NCBI RefSeq assembly: GCF_018390515.1
Contig: NZ_JAHBBK010000001.1
Location: forward strand, 1,975,487 to 2,039,486
Source: Mucilaginibacter sp. Bleaf8
GTDB taxonomy: Bacteria > Bacteroidota > Bacteroidia > Sphingobacteriales > Sphingobacteriaceae
Length of the DNA: 64,000 nt
Direction of reading: 5' to 3'
A program made the position numbers and the translations under genes. This document shows positions 26,340-35,994 of the stretch, piece by piece. The notes beneath the pieces were generated by a model. It saw only the letters and a program-made list of their open reading frames with translations. It searched no databases and was not told the origin of the DNA. Positions within the stretch are counted from its first letter, which is position 1, and each line of letters begins with the position of its first letter.

Positions 26340-26398
26340 GCACAGCAGACTATATACACATCAGGAAATAAATACACCCTCAATTTTAACCTTACTTC

Positions 26399-29362
26399 AT
26401 GAAAATTTATACTTACACTCCCTTAGCATGGCTACGCTTAATTAGCACGGCAGCTTTATTTTTAATTGTCACGGGCAGGTTTGCATTTGCACAGGAAAGC
26501 ACACTGATTGTCATATCCGGCAGGGTGATCGATCAGACTACGCAGCAAGCGCTGCCCGGCGTTAGCGTAAATATTAAAGGTACGGTAGCCGGCACTTCCA
26601 CTACCGATAAAGGCGACTTTTCCATCAAAACCCGCTTGAAGTTCCCCCTTACTCTGGTATTTAATTATGTAGGCTTTCAACAACAGGAATATGTAATTAA
26701 AGATGCCCGCTCCAAGCTGAACATCGAATTGGTTACCCAAACCGTTTTAGGTAAGGATGTGGTTGTAACCGCATCGCGGGTTGAAGAAAGTATACTGAAA
26801 TCGCCGGTAGCTATCGAAAAGCTGGATATCCGTGCCATTCGCGAATCGCCGGCTCCTTCTTTTTATGACGCGCTTGAGAATGTAAAGGGTGTACAAATGA
26901 CCACATCCAGCTTAACCTTTAAAGTACCCAACACGCGTGGCTTTAACATTCCTAACAACTTCCGGTTTATGCAACTGGTTGATGGTGTGGATATGCAGGC
27001 GGCAACCCTGGGCGTACCGTTGGGTAATGCCATTGGCCCTACCGAGCTGGATATTGCCAGTGTTGAAATTACCCCCGGCGCGGCATCAGCCCTTTACGGC
27101 ATGAACGCCATTAACGGCATGGCCAACCTCATGACCAAAAATCCGTTTGTGTACCAAGGCTTAAGCGTTTACCATAAAACAGGTGTAAATCATGTGGATG
27201 GTAAAGATCATGATCCAAGCGTACTGACCGAAAGCGCTATCCGCTACGCTAAAGCATTCAACAACAAGATTGCCTTTAAGATTAACGCCAGCTACATGCA
27301 GGGCACCGACTGGATTTCCAACACCCGGCTTGACCAAAACCCAAATAACCTGAATAGCGCTAATCCGGGTTTCCCGGCCCTGAACAATGCCAATGCCGCG
27401 TTTGACGGCTGGAACAAATATGGCGATGATGCCTTAGCAGGTAGCAACCTTGTATCTATCAGCGGCCTGAATATTGACGGCAAAGCCAACCAAACCCTGC
27501 GTGTGTCCCGTACCGGTTACTGGGAAAATGAACTGGTAAGCCCTAAAGTATCCAATTTAAAGCTCGACGGATCACTTCACTATAAACTGAACGACAAAAT
27601 AGAAATAGCTTATGGCTACCGCTATGGTAAAATGGATGGCGTGTTTCAGCGTGGCAACAAAATACGGCTGGACGGGGTAACCGTACAAAACCACAGCTTG
27701 GAAATAAAAGGCAGTAATTTTAAGGTATTAAGCTACGTTTCGTTAGAAAATACCGGCAACTCATACAATGTAAAACCACTGGCCGATAACCTGGATCTGT
27801 ACAGCGGCGGCTCATCGGGCGCATGGGGCACTAAATATAAAAATGCATTGAATGCGTACGCAACAGCAAATGGCGGCACTTTAACATCAGCTAATTTGGC
27901 TGCTGCCAACAACTATGCACGGCAAATTGCAGATGCAAGCCGTGTAATACCTGGCACCGATGCTTTCAATCAACTTAAAAACACGATCATTGGCATCAAT
28001 AACTGGGACATTAAATCAAGCCAGATACCCGATGCACCTGAAACGGGCGGCGCTGCCCTGGTACAACATAGCCGCATGTACCACACCGAGGCCCAGTGGG
28101 ATTTATCCAAACAGGTAAAGATTTTTGATTTGCTGCTTGGCGGCGATGCCCGCGTTTACCAGATCATTCCGGACGGCAACAACTTTGTTGATTTTTCGAG
28201 ACCGATTGCCGAGCGTAACAAGCCACTGGCCGACGGTTCTTTTGGTGATAATGTTTATTATAAAAAGTTTGGCGCTTTTTCGCAGGTTACTAAAACCTTT
28301 TTTGATAATACACTAAAAGTATTCGGCTCGTTACGTTTTGATTATAACCCCGAGTTTGACCCTAAATTTACGCCGCGCATTGCTGCCGTATACTCGCCGG
28401 TTGAAAATCAGAACTTCCGTGTTACCTATCAGCAAGGCTATCGTTTCCCGGCACTGTTCGAGGCGTTATCTTACGTAAATAACGGGCGGGTAAAACGTGT
28501 GGGCAGCCTGTCTTACATCAACGAGGGCTTGGGCTATTTAGAAAACAGCTATACCCAGGCATCCGTTATCAACTTCAATGCAGCTGTAAGCGCAGCTGGC
28601 AATACCGATGCTGCCGCCTTGCAAAACCGTGATATACTGCAAGTGGCTAACCTGCCTAAAGCACGCCCCGAAAAAATCAATTCTTTTGAGATTGGTTACA
28701 AAAGTGTATGGGCCGATCAGAAAGTAATTGTAGATATTGATGCCTATACCAACAAGTACAATGGCTTTTTAGGTCAGGTGCAGGTTTATGTACCCAAAGG
28801 CACAACCACCGGTACCGATGCAGCCGTTTTGGCCATGCTCGACAGGAACCGCGATGCTACGGCAGCCACCAGTACTACCGCCGCCAGCAATGGGCAAGAC
28901 CGCTACCGGGTATACACCAATGCCAAAAACGATTACGTAAATTATGGCTCGGCCATTGGCGTTACCTACAACTTTTATAAAAAATTCACCGTTGCCGGGA
29001 ATGCCAGCTTCAATAAACTGAAGACCAATAAGACCGACGATATTTTTGTAACCGGCTTTAACACCCCACGCTGGACCACCAACGTATCTTTTGGCAACCG
29101 TGAGATCGTGAAAAACTTAGGCTTCAGCGTAGTATACAAATGGCAGGAATCCTTTTTGTGGGAAAGTCCGCTGGTAACCGGTACGGTACCTGCCTTTAGC
29201 ACTTTTGATGCCCAGGTTACCCTGCGTGTACCGGCTTATAAAGCTAACTTTAAACTGGGCGGATCTAATATTTTCAACAAGCGCTACATACAATATGCCG
29301 GTGGCCCTACCATTGGCGGATTGTATTATTTAGCCGTGACGTTGGATGGGTTATTGAGGTAG
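26399..29362 (+). CDS. TonB-dependent receptor with carboxypeptidase-regulatory-like domain
   Basis: 987 residues. Signal peptide to about residue 32 (ALFLIVTGRFAFAQ), CarboxypepD_reg-like domain 38-120 (SGRVIDQTTQQALPGVSVNIKGT), plug domain about 135-255 (SPVAIEKLDI to NGMANLMTKNP), then a 22-strand barrel ending in an aromatic-poor C-terminus LYYLAVTLDGLLR. It is an outer-membrane active importer energised by TonB-ExbBD. No SusD-type partner follows, so a glycan substrate is unlikely; a small ligand such as a siderophore, vitamin or peptide is more likely. Preceded by the Cys-Cys-Cys upstream frame, which hints at cysteine or sulfur control. Confidence 0.92.
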   Translation: MKIYTYTPLAWLRLISTAALFLIVTGRFAFAQESTLIVISGRVIDQTTQQALPGVSVNIKGTVAGTSTTDKGDFSIKTRLKFPLTLVFNYVGFQQQEYVIKDARSKLNIELVTQTVLGKDVVVTASRVEESILKSPVAIEKLDIRAIRESPAPSFYDALENVKGVQMTTSSLTFKVPNTRGFNIPNNFRFMQLVDGVDMQAATLGVPLGNAIGPTELDIASVEITPGAASALYGMNAINGMANLMTKNPFVYQGLSVYHKTGVNHVDGKDHDPSVLTESAIRYAKAFNNKIAFKINASYMQGTDWISNTRLDQNPNNLNSANPGFPALNNANAAFDGWNKYGDDALAGSNLVSISGLNIDGKANQTLRVSRTGYWENELVSPKVSNLKLDGSLHYKLNDKIEIAYGYRYGKMDGVFQRGNKIRLDGVTVQNHSLEIKGSNFKVLSYVSLENTGNSYNVKPLADNLDLYSGGSSGAWGTKYKNALNAYATANGGTLTSANLAAANNYARQIADASRVIPGTDAFNQLKNTIIGINNWDIKSSQIPDAPETGGAALVQHSRMYHTEAQWDLSKQVKIFDLLLGGDARVYQIIPDGNNFVDFSRPIAERNKPLADGSFGDNVYYKKFGAFSQVTKTFFDNTLKVFGSLRFDYNPEFDPKFTPRIAAVYSPVENQNFRVTYQQGYRFPALFEALSYVNNGRVKRVGSLSYINEGLGYLENSYTQASVINFNAAVSAAGNTDAAALQNRDILQVANLPKARPEKINSFEIGYKSVWADQKVIVDIDAYTNKYNGFLGQVQVYVPKGTTTGTDAAVLAMLDRNRDATAATSTTAASNGQDRYRVYTNAKNDYVNYGSAIGVTYNFYKKFTVAGNASFNKLKTNKTDDIFVTGFNTPRWTTNVSFGNREIVKNLGFSVVYKWQESFLWESPLVTGTVPAFSTFDAQVTLRVPAYKANFKLGGSNIFNKRYIQYAGGPTIGGLYYLAVTLDGLLR

Positions 29363-29390
29363 AGACTCTCACCTAAAAGCCCCTCCCAAA

Positions 29391-29567
29391 CCCTCCCCGG
29401 TAGGGAGGGCTTTTGATCTGTAATATATAAAAAATAAATGGTCATTTCGAGTGATAACGAAAAATCCTATACGCTTAACTTAATCACCGTATAGGATCTC
29501 TCACTATCGTTCGAGATGACCTTTTCGTTTACAACCTATTATGCAAAGCCCTTTCTACCGGGGAGGG
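29391..29567. repeat. Nested inverted-repeat element between the receptor gene and ispF
   Basis: Outer arms CCCTCCCCGGTAGGGAGGGC (29391-29410, plus TTT) and its complement at 29545-29567 match at about 20 of 23. Inside, GGTCATTTCGAGTGATAACGA (29440 on) faces TCGTTCGAGATGACC ending at 29521, and ATCCTATACG/CGTATAGGAT form the core. No gene inside. The shape fits a dispersed non-coding repeat or small MITE. Confidence 0.7.
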
Positions 29568-29577
29568 GTAGGTAGGG

Positions 29578-30057
29578 CTATTTTTCAATCAAACAAACCG
29601 CGTAGGCTACAACGCCTTCTTCACGGCCAATAAAGCCCATTTGTTCGTTGGTGGTGGCTTTGATCGAAATATCTTCTTCGGAAATGCCAGCCGCCGGGGC
29701 AATGTTAGCCTTCATGGCCGGGATGTGCGGATTGATTTTGGGAGCTTCAAGACAAATCATGGCATCGATGTTGCCAATTGTCCAGCCTTTTTCTTTAAGC
29801 AGGGCTACCACGTGTTGCAGCAGCACCAGGCTACTGATACCACGCCAACGTTCATCTTTGTTAGAAAAATGATAGCCAATATCGCGAAGATTGGCAGCGC
29901 CTAACAGGGCATCGCAAATGGCATGCACCATTACGTCGGCATCAGAGTGGCCAAAAGCGCCAGAGTGGTGCTCAAGCGTTACGCCGCCCATTACAAAAGG
30001 ATGTGCTTCTTTCAACTGGTGCACATCAAAACCAAAACCTACCCTTATTTTACTCAT
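29578..30057 (-). CDS. ispF: 2-C-methyl-D-erythritol 2,4-cyclodiphosphate synthase
   Basis: 159 residues, full length. MEP-pathway enzyme that closes the cyclic diphosphate with loss of CMP. Zn ligands in GFDVHQL (D11, H13) and FGHSDADV; ATTNEQMGFIGREEG at the C-terminus is the CMP-binding part. It overlaps the 3' end of porV by 4 nt (ATGA-type), so both are probably transcribed together although their roles are unrelated. Confidence 0.96.
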   Translation of the reverse strand: MSKIRVGFGFDVHQLKEAHPFVMGGVTLEHHSGAFGHSDADVMVHAICDALLGAANLRDIGYHFSNKDERWRGISSLVLLQHVVALLKEKGWTIGNIDAMICLEAPKINPHIPAMKANIAPAAGISEEDISIKATTNEQMGFIGREEGVVAYAVCLIEK

Positions 30058-31232
30058 GGCTTTTTATTGGCGCCAAAGTTAACACTTACTGTAAAACGCA
30101 GGGTATTGGCCAGCGCACTTCTTTGCTGCGTAGCTGCTAAATAAGCCAGATCAAGGTTAAAAATATCGTATTTAAAGCCTGCGCCCATTGTTACGTACTG
30201 GCGGTTACCTTTATCAGGATTCTCGTAAAAGTAGCCGGCACGTAAAAAGAACTGCTTGTTGTATCCATATTCAACGCCCGGCGCATAGCTAATCTCTTTT
30301 ATTTCTTCTTTAAAACCACCCGGTGCATCGGCAAACGATTGTATAATGCCCGATGGTACCGACACATTATCATCATATCCGCTCACAATATTGCCTTCCA
30401 TATTCCGAACCGGCGGCGTAGGCACCAACAGTTTATTAATATCAAAGGCCAAAGTAACCTGGTTATAACTATCCAGGTACCATGTATTGGCAGCGCCCAA
30501 TTTTAAATTAGTAGGTAAAAAGTATTGCTGCCCGCCGTCGGTATAACTTATTTTAGTACCAATGTTAGAAATATTAACGCCGAAAGCCAGCAAGGCGTCT
30601 TTTCCAAACTGTTGCGTAGGCTTACGATAAAAGGCTGATACATCGGCAGCAAAGGCATTGCCTGCCTTGGTTTGCTGGCCGGCCACAAAAGCGCCGTTGG
30701 TTAAACTGGAATGGATATACCTGAAAGTAAGCCCTAACGAAAAGTTTTCGCCAAACTTACGGGCAAACGAACCATCGAGTGAAAATTCATTAGGGCGGTA
30801 AGTTCCCTGATCGTTCTGATTAGCATCAACCAGCTGTATGGCGCCCAAATTAAAATACCGTAATGACAGGCCTATCGTATTACGATCATCCAGTTTGCGG
30901 GCATAGCTTAAATAAGCCAAATTAACATCCGATACCAGACGGCGAAGCCAGGGGCTGTAAGCTACCGACATATTATCGCGACCTTCAATAAAAGCCAGCT
31001 TGGATGGATTCCAGTAAGTTGCATTGGCATCCGGGCTTATGGCCACGCCAGCATCCCCCATGGCACCCGAGCGTGAATCGGGCGTAATATTTAAAAAGGG
31101 CACAGCGGTAGTAATAGCATTGCTGCTGCTGCCATTGGTATTGGTGCCACCTGTACCAATAGTTTGTGCTAACAGCGGTACCGGTATAGATAAGAGCAAA
31201 TAGGTTATGATGCGATAGGTAAAAACTCTCAT
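30054..31232 (-). CDS. porV: Type IX secretion outer-membrane protein PorV (LptO)
   Basis: 392 residues. Signal peptide (YLLLSIPVPLLAQ), then a FadL-like 14-strand barrel: the family opening AVPFLNITPDSRSGAMGDAGVA and ANATYWNPSKLAF is clear. PorV shuttles folded type IX substrates from the translocon to the attachment complex on the cell surface. The neighbouring divergent gldJ belongs to the same machinery. Overlaps ispF by 4 nt at its 3' end. Confidence 0.93.
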   Translation of the reverse strand: MRVFTYRIITYLLLSIPVPLLAQTIGTGGTNTNGSSSNAITTAVPFLNITPDSRSGAMGDAGVAISPDANATYWNPSKLAFIEGRDNMSVAYSPWLRRLVSDVNLAYLSYARKLDDRNTIGLSLRYFNLGAIQLVDANQNDQGTYRPNEFSLDGSFARKFGENFSLGLTFRYIHSSLTNGAFVAGQQTKAGNAFAADVSAFYRKPTQQFGKDALLAFGVNISNIGTKISYTDGGQQYFLPTNLKLGAANTWYLDSYNQVTLAFDINKLLVPTPPVRNMEGNIVSGYDDNVSVPSGIIQSFADAPGGFKEEIKEISYAPGVEYGYNKQFFLRAGYFYENPDKGNRQYVTMGAGFKYDIFNLDLAYLAATQQRSALANTLRFTVSVNFGANKKP

Positions 31233-31452
31233 TGCCGCAAATTAGCTGTAATTTTTTGTTAAATATCTATCCTACTACGATAAAGACTTATAAATGTTAA
31301 ATTGATTAAAACGATATTTTTAAGCAATTTGCAAAACTTTAGTGAAACTGCTACCGTAAAAAGACGCATACAAGATATATTAAATTTCTGTCAACCGAAA
31401 GCAAATTACTGTTTGAACGAACGTTGTACTTTTATTGACTATTTTAACAGAG

Positions 31453-33099
31453 ATGAGCAATTATTTTACTAAAACTGCTTTAGTGGTACTGGGGTTAGGC
31501 GCGTTGCTGAGCAGCTGCAGTAAACCTATGCGGTCGCAAAAAACCGGCATGGCTTACAATGACCGTAACAATGGCGGCTATCTTCGCTTTAAGCAAACAC
31601 ACCCTGCACCGGGCCCGGGCTTAATTCCAATTGAAGGAGGTACCTTCGTTATGGGTGGCAGTGCCGATCAGGACATGGCTTACGAAAATAATAATGTACG
31701 CCGCCGTGTTACTGTAGCGTCTTTTTACATGGACGAAACAGAGGTATCGAACCAGGACTGGTTGGATTACCTGCACTGGATCAGCATCACTTTCCCGGAC
31801 GACCGCGAGTTGTATTACAATGCTACGCCCGATACCCTGGTATGGCGCAGACCATTATCTTACAATGAGCCTTATGTTGATAACTACTTACGTCACCCGG
31901 CATTTCAGGATTACCCGGTGGTTGGTATTACCTGGGAGCAGGCACAAAACTACTGTACATGGCGTACCGACCGTATGAACGAAAATATTTTGCGTGAAAC
32001 AGGTCGTTTAGCCAGTTGGAAAGATGCATCGGGCAATGGCAAAAGCAACGGTAAGGGAGGCGGTGCACAACCATCCATCACCGATCCGTTTAACACCGAT
32101 ATGTACCTCAACGGCCAGTACAGAGGACAGGGTATTGATGGTAAGAACATGATACGCGACCTGAACCCACGTGCACAAGCCGGCGCTAATGGAAAAGGCA
32201 AACCTACCCGTCCGGTACGTGTAGAGGATGGTATCCTGAAACCAGGCTACCGTTTACCAACCGAGGCCGAATGGGAATATGCAGCCTTAGGGTTGGCGGG
32301 TAACACGCAATATGAAAACATTGAAGATGGTAAGATGTATCCATGGAATGGCATGGGCGTACGCTCAGCCAGCAAACGTACCCGTGGTATGATATTAGCC
32401 AACTTTAAACGTGGCGAAGGTGATAACATGGGTGTGGCCGGATCATTGAACGATAAGGCTGATATTACAGCCCCGGTACGTTCTTACGAGCCTAACGACT
32501 TTGGCCTGTACAACATGGCAGGTAACGTAAATGAATGGACAGGTGATACCTACCGCCAGATGTCGTTCGAAGACTTTGAAGACTTCAACCCGTTCCGTGG
32601 TAATGAGTACACCAACAAACGTTTGGCCGATCCTGAAAAAGGTTTATATGCGAAAGATAAATATGGCCGTCCAATTAAAGATGCAGCTAAATCATCACGT
32701 AAGTTAACCTGGAATGAGTTTGTTGCACAGCAGCAAGGCGGCCAGGGCGGTAATGGTAACGGCGCTCCTGCTCCAAACACCACAGCAAGCACCAACCCAA
32801 TTGCTGGCAAACCGTACAACGCCGACCAACGCGGCTATGCCGACTCGGTAAACAACAGCCTGTATGGCGTAACTACCTTGGTAAATGACCACTCAAAGGT
32901 TTTCAAAGGTGGCTCATGGAATGACCGTGCTATGTGGCTAAACCCAGCTACCCGCCGCTTTATGGACCAGGCTGATGCAAGTGCTGAAGTAGGTTTCCGT
33001 TGTGCGATGACCATGGTTGGTGCACCAGAGATCAATCCTAATGGCAAGCCACACTTCAGAGTGAGCAAACCACGTAACTATAGCTCAAAAAGCAGATAA
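31453..33099 (+). CDS. gldJ: Gliding motility / type IX secretion lipoprotein GldJ
   Basis: 548 residues from ATG at 31453 (MSNYFTKTALVVLG); an in-frame ATG 18 nt upstream would put charged residues before the signal and is less likely. Lipobox LLSSC near residue 22. The body is a split FGE-sulfatase-like fold: IPIEGGTFVMGG, SFYMDETEVSNQDW, GYRLPTEAEWEYAALG, NMAGNVNEWTGD and KGGSWNDR...RRFMDQ...GFRCAM. The catalytic cysteines of formylglycine enzymes are absent, as in GldJ and GldK. A Gly/Gln/Asn-rich insert around 425-450 is lineage-specific. Needed for surface motility and type IX secretion in Flavobacterium. Divergent from porV. Confidence 0.92.
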   Translation: MSNYFTKTALVVLGLGALLSSCSKPMRSQKTGMAYNDRNNGGYLRFKQTHPAPGPGLIPIEGGTFVMGGSADQDMAYENNNVRRRVTVASFYMDETEVSNQDWLDYLHWISITFPDDRELYYNATPDTLVWRRPLSYNEPYVDNYLRHPAFQDYPVVGITWEQAQNYCTWRTDRMNENILRETGRLASWKDASGNGKSNGKGGGAQPSITDPFNTDMYLNGQYRGQGIDGKNMIRDLNPRAQAGANGKGKPTRPVRVEDGILKPGYRLPTEAEWEYAALGLAGNTQYENIEDGKMYPWNGMGVRSASKRTRGMILANFKRGEGDNMGVAGSLNDKADITAPVRSYEPNDFGLYNMAGNVNEWTGDTYRQMSFEDFEDFNPFRGNEYTNKRLADPEKGLYAKDKYGRPIKDAAKSSRKLTWNEFVAQQQGGQGGNGNGAPAPNTTASTNPIAGKPYNADQRGYADSVNNSLYGVTTLVNDHSKVFKGGSWNDRAMWLNPATRRFMDQADASAEVGFRCAMTMVGAPEINPNGKPHFRVSKPRNYSSKSR

Positions 33100-33126
33100 T
33101 ATATAGCTTAATAAGTTAGGTTAAAT

Positions 33127-33160
33127 AAAAAGGGATGTTACTGTAGTAACATCCCTTTTT
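33127..33160 (+). terminator. Terminator after gldJ
   Basis: AAAAAGGGATGTTAC-TGTA-GTAACATCCCTTTTT, perfect 15-bp stem usable from both sides. Confidence 0.92.
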
Positions 33161-33207
33161 GCTTTTTATCAGTTAATCAAAGCTTATTTTACCTACATCT
33201 TTCAACT

Positions 33208-33876
33208 TTATTGCGTAAGCGCATATTGTACCAGATTAGCACCCATTCTAAGGGCTTTAATACGCGTTTCCTGACTATCGCCAGCATAGGTGCCATAATC
33301 TTCCCAACCATTACCTAAATCGCACTCCACATCATAAAAACACACCAAGCGGCCTTTGTAAATCAGCCCAAAGCCTTGCGGGCGCTTGTTATCGTGCTCG
33401 TGAACTTTAGGTAGCCCGTTCGGGAAATCAAACTTTTGATGATAGATGGGATGGCTGAGCGGTAGTTCAACAAAATCGAGTTCAGGGAAAACGCGCTTCA
33501 TTTGCGGGCGTATGAATTTATCCAGCCCATAGTTATCACAAATGTGCAAAAAACCGCCACCGGTTAAATACTTACGCAGATTGCGCACATCCTGATCGGA
33601 AAAGATAACGTTGCCATGCCCGGTCATAAACACAAAGGGATAATTGAAAAGCTCGGCACTGCCTGCCTCAACGGTTTCGTCCTGCGGTTTAAAATTGGTT
33701 TTAAGATTTTGATTGCAGAATCTGATTAAATTGGGTAGCGCGGTACGGTCGCCATACCAGTCGCCACCGCCATTATACTTTAATCGCGCTAGCGTGTAGG
33801 TAGGTTCGGGCCGGTAACTGCTCAGCAACAGGCCGGTTATCAGAATTACAAGTGATTTATACTTCATTCGCCACAT
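33208..33876 (-). CDS. DUF4159 family exported protein
   Basis: 222 residues from ATG at 33876, favoured because AAGGGG sits 8 nt upstream; ATGs at 33882 and 33867 are alternatives. A hydrophobic N-terminus (LVILITGLLLSS) suggests export. The rest is the DUF4159 domain with LKYNGGGDWYGDRTALPNL, PFVFMTGHGNV, LTGGGFLHICDNYG and the C-terminal LRMGANLVQYAL. The fold resembles a ThuA/class-I glutamine-amidotransferase-like domain; activity is not known. It follows rsmE by 51 nt on the same strand. Confidence 0.85.
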   Translation of the reverse strand: MWRMKYKSLVILITGLLLSSYRPEPTYTLARLKYNGGGDWYGDRTALPNLIRFCNQNLKTNFKPQDETVEAGSAELFNYPFVFMTGHGNVIFSDQDVRNLRKYLTGGGFLHICDNYGLDKFIRPQMKRVFPELDFVELPLSHPIYHQKFDFPNGLPKVHEHDNKRPQGFGLIYKGRLVCFYDVECDLGNGWEDYGTYAGDSQETRIKALRMGANLVQYALTQ

Positions 33877-33927
33877 AAGCATTTCCCCTTTTACTCGTTA
33901 AATGCCTTACCAAACAGGTTTAGCCGG

Positions 33928-34635
33928 CTATCTGTTTAAAAAGTTTACTTCAAAGCAAGCCTCAAGCGCCGCGGTTTCGGTACGCAGGCGGCTTTCGCCT
34001 AAAGTTATGGGTTTGAAGTTGTTTTGCAAAGCCTCATCAATTTCCTTCTCGGTGAAATCGCCTTCGGGACCAATGAGTATCAGGCTGCGTCCATGCAATT
34101 CCAGTTGTGAAGCCAGGCTTACTTTTTCTTCTGGCAGGCAGTGGGCAATAAACTTTTGCCCATCAAAGGGAGCCTGCACCAATTTACTGAAAGATTGTAT
34201 ATCGTTCAGTTGTGGGTGATAGGCTTTAAGGGATTGTTTTATGGCAGAAGTTATAATTTTATTCAGGCGGTCAACCTTAGCTTCCTTACGTTCGGATCGC
34301 TGACATAACAAGAGAGAAACTTCATCAATACCAATTTCGGTAGCTTTTTCCAAGAACCATTCTAGCCGCTCTATATTTTTGGTTGGTGCTACAGCAATGT
34401 GCAGGAAATGGTTGCGCTTGCCATATTGTTGCCGGGTTTCAACAGTTTGCAATTGTGTGCGCTTTGGATGCGCATCAGTGATACGGGCCGTATAAAAGCC
34501 ACCCCGGCCATCTACCAGTTGCACATGATCGCCTGCTTGCAGGCGCAATACACGAATGCAATGCTTACTTTCCTCCTCGCTTAAACTGTACGTGGCAAGT
34601 TGTGGATCAATGTCGGGTGTATAAAAAATTTGCAT
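33928..34635 (-). CDS. rsmE: 16S rRNA (uracil1498-N3)-methyltransferase
   Basis: 235 residues. N-terminal PUA-like domain (HCIRVLRLQAGDHVQLVDGRGG) and C-terminal SPOUT knot: LFWFLEKATEIGIDE-like segment (EWFLEKATEIGIDEVS), LILIGPEGDFTEKEID and LGESRLRTETAALEA. It methylates N3 of U1498 in the ribosomal decoding region using SAM. The gene follows the CNNM/CorC protein gene by 11 nt and leads to the DUF4159 gene. Confidence 0.95.
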   Translation of the reverse strand: MQIFYTPDIDPQLATYSLSEEESKHCIRVLRLQAGDHVQLVDGRGGFYTARITDAHPKRTQLQTVETRQQYGKRNHFLHIAVAPTKNIERLEWFLEKATEIGIDEVSLLLCQRSERKEAKVDRLNKIITSAIKQSLKAYHPQLNDIQSFSKLVQAPFDGQKFIAHCLPEEKVSLASQLELHGRSLILIGPEGDFTEKEIDEALQNNFKPITLGESRLRTETAALEACFEVNFLNR

Positions 34636-34646
34636 CAGCTTGCGGC

Positions 34647-35987
34647 TTAATGTAAATCTTTCATATCTTCCTCGTTCAGCAGTATCTCCAGCTTAACTGA
34701 CTCTACATTCTGATCCGATTTTTTCAATACCGTAATATTGTAACCGTTTGATTCGCGTTGCTCGCCTACATCCGGTATCTTACCGAATATTTCGCTTACC
34801 CAACCCGATATGGTATCAAAGTCACCATCTTCCGGCAAATCATGCGGCAGGTGCTCATTTACATCATATATAGTGGCAGAAGCACTGATGATAAACTCAC
34901 GGTCGCTTACCTTATCTACAATAGGTTTCTCTTCGTCAAACTCATCCTGTATCTCACCTACCAGCTCTTCTACAATATCCTCAAGGGTTACCATACCAGC
35001 CGTACCGCCAAATTCATCCAGTACAATGGCTATCTGAATGCGTTTTTGCTGCAATTCGGCCATTAGCTCATTGATCTTTTTGGTTTCGGGGATAAAGTAA
35101 GGTTTACGGATAATTTCCTTGATCTCGAATTCCTCTTTACGCGCCAGTAATGGGAGAATATCTTTGGCGTGTACAATACCCACAATCTTGTCAATGGTAT
35201 CGTCATACACCGGCATACGTGAATAACCTTCGGTTATCAGGCATTCGAGCAGTTCGTCCGTGTTGCATGACAGATCTACGCCTGATATTTTGGTACGGGG
35301 TACCATGATATTTTTAACCACGCGCTCATTGAAATCAAACACGTTCTTGATCAGTTCGTGTTCGTTTGAATCAAGCGCACCGCTTTCTTTACCTTGCTCC
35401 AACAGGTATTGCAACTCTTCGGAACTATGATGCGCTTCGTCGCCATGTACGGCGGTTACGCCAAACAAGCTCAAAATAAAGTTAGCAAAAGTGTTCAGTA
35501 CCCAGATGGCTGGCCTGAAAACCACAAAGAAGAAACGTAGCGGATAGGATACTGCAAGCGTGGTGCGTACAGAACGCTGTATGGCCAGTGTTTTAGGAGC
35601 CAGCTCACCAAATACAATATGCAGTATGGTGATGGTGATGAACGCAACAACATGGCTGATGTTGATGATTAAACTTGAGGTAATAACCAAACCAAACATG
35701 GAAAAGAGTTTCAGCATGATGGTGGTTACCACTTCTTCGCCCGCCCAGCCCAAGCCCAGCGAGGCAATGGTAATACCTAGCTGCGTTGCAGCCAGGTATC
35801 CGTCCAGATTATGCATTATACCCCGGGCTATCTTAGCAGTTCGGCTTCCGGCCTTTGCCTGAATTTCAATTTGAGAACCGCGAACGCGCACAATGGCAAA
35901 CTCCGCAGCCACAAAAAAGCCGTTCAGTAAAACCAAAAATATGGTAAGAAATATATGAAAACCGTTAATATCTAAGTCGGGGCCCAT
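34647..35987 (-). CDS. CNNM/CorC/HlyC-type membrane protein with CBS pair
   Basis: 446 residues. DUF21 (CNNM) transmembrane domain 1-195 with several helices and AKPKTLAI-like ELAPKTLAIQRS; CBS pair about 215-335 (VKNIMVPRTKISGVD; IAIVLDEFGGTAGMVTLEDIVEELVGEIQDE); C-terminal CorC_HlyC transporter-associated domain ending near 435. The family is linked to Mg2+/Co2+ export or homeostasis. It lies 7 nt after ppa, whose pyrophosphatase is Mg2+-dependent, a frequent pairing that may be fortuitous. Confidence 0.9.
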   Translation of the reverse strand: MGPDLDINGFHIFLTIFLVLLNGFFVAAEFAIVRVRGSQIEIQAKAGSRTAKIARGIMHNLDGYLAATQLGITIASLGLGWAGEEVVTTIMLKLFSMFGLVITSSLIINISHVVAFITITILHIVFGELAPKTLAIQRSVRTTLAVSYPLRFFFVVFRPAIWVLNTFANFILSLFGVTAVHGDEAHHSSEELQYLLEQGKESGALDSNEHELIKNVFDFNERVVKNIMVPRTKISGVDLSCNTDELLECLITEGYSRMPVYDDTIDKIVGIVHAKDILPLLARKEEFEIKEIIRKPYFIPETKKINELMAELQQKRIQIAIVLDEFGGTAGMVTLEDIVEELVGEIQDEFDEEKPIVDKVSDREFIISASATIYDVNEHLPHDLPEDGDFDTISGWVSEIFGKIPDVGEQRESNGYNITVLKKSDQNVESVKLEILLNEEDMKDLH

Positions 35988-35994
35988 GTAATAG

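Noticed and set aside
26399..29362. SusC-type glycan importer
   Set aside because: No SusD-like gene follows and the receptor is of the single-component type.
31453..33099. Formylglycine-generating enzyme for gldJ
   Set aside because: Same fold, but lipobox, length and lack of catalytic Cys pair fit GldJ.
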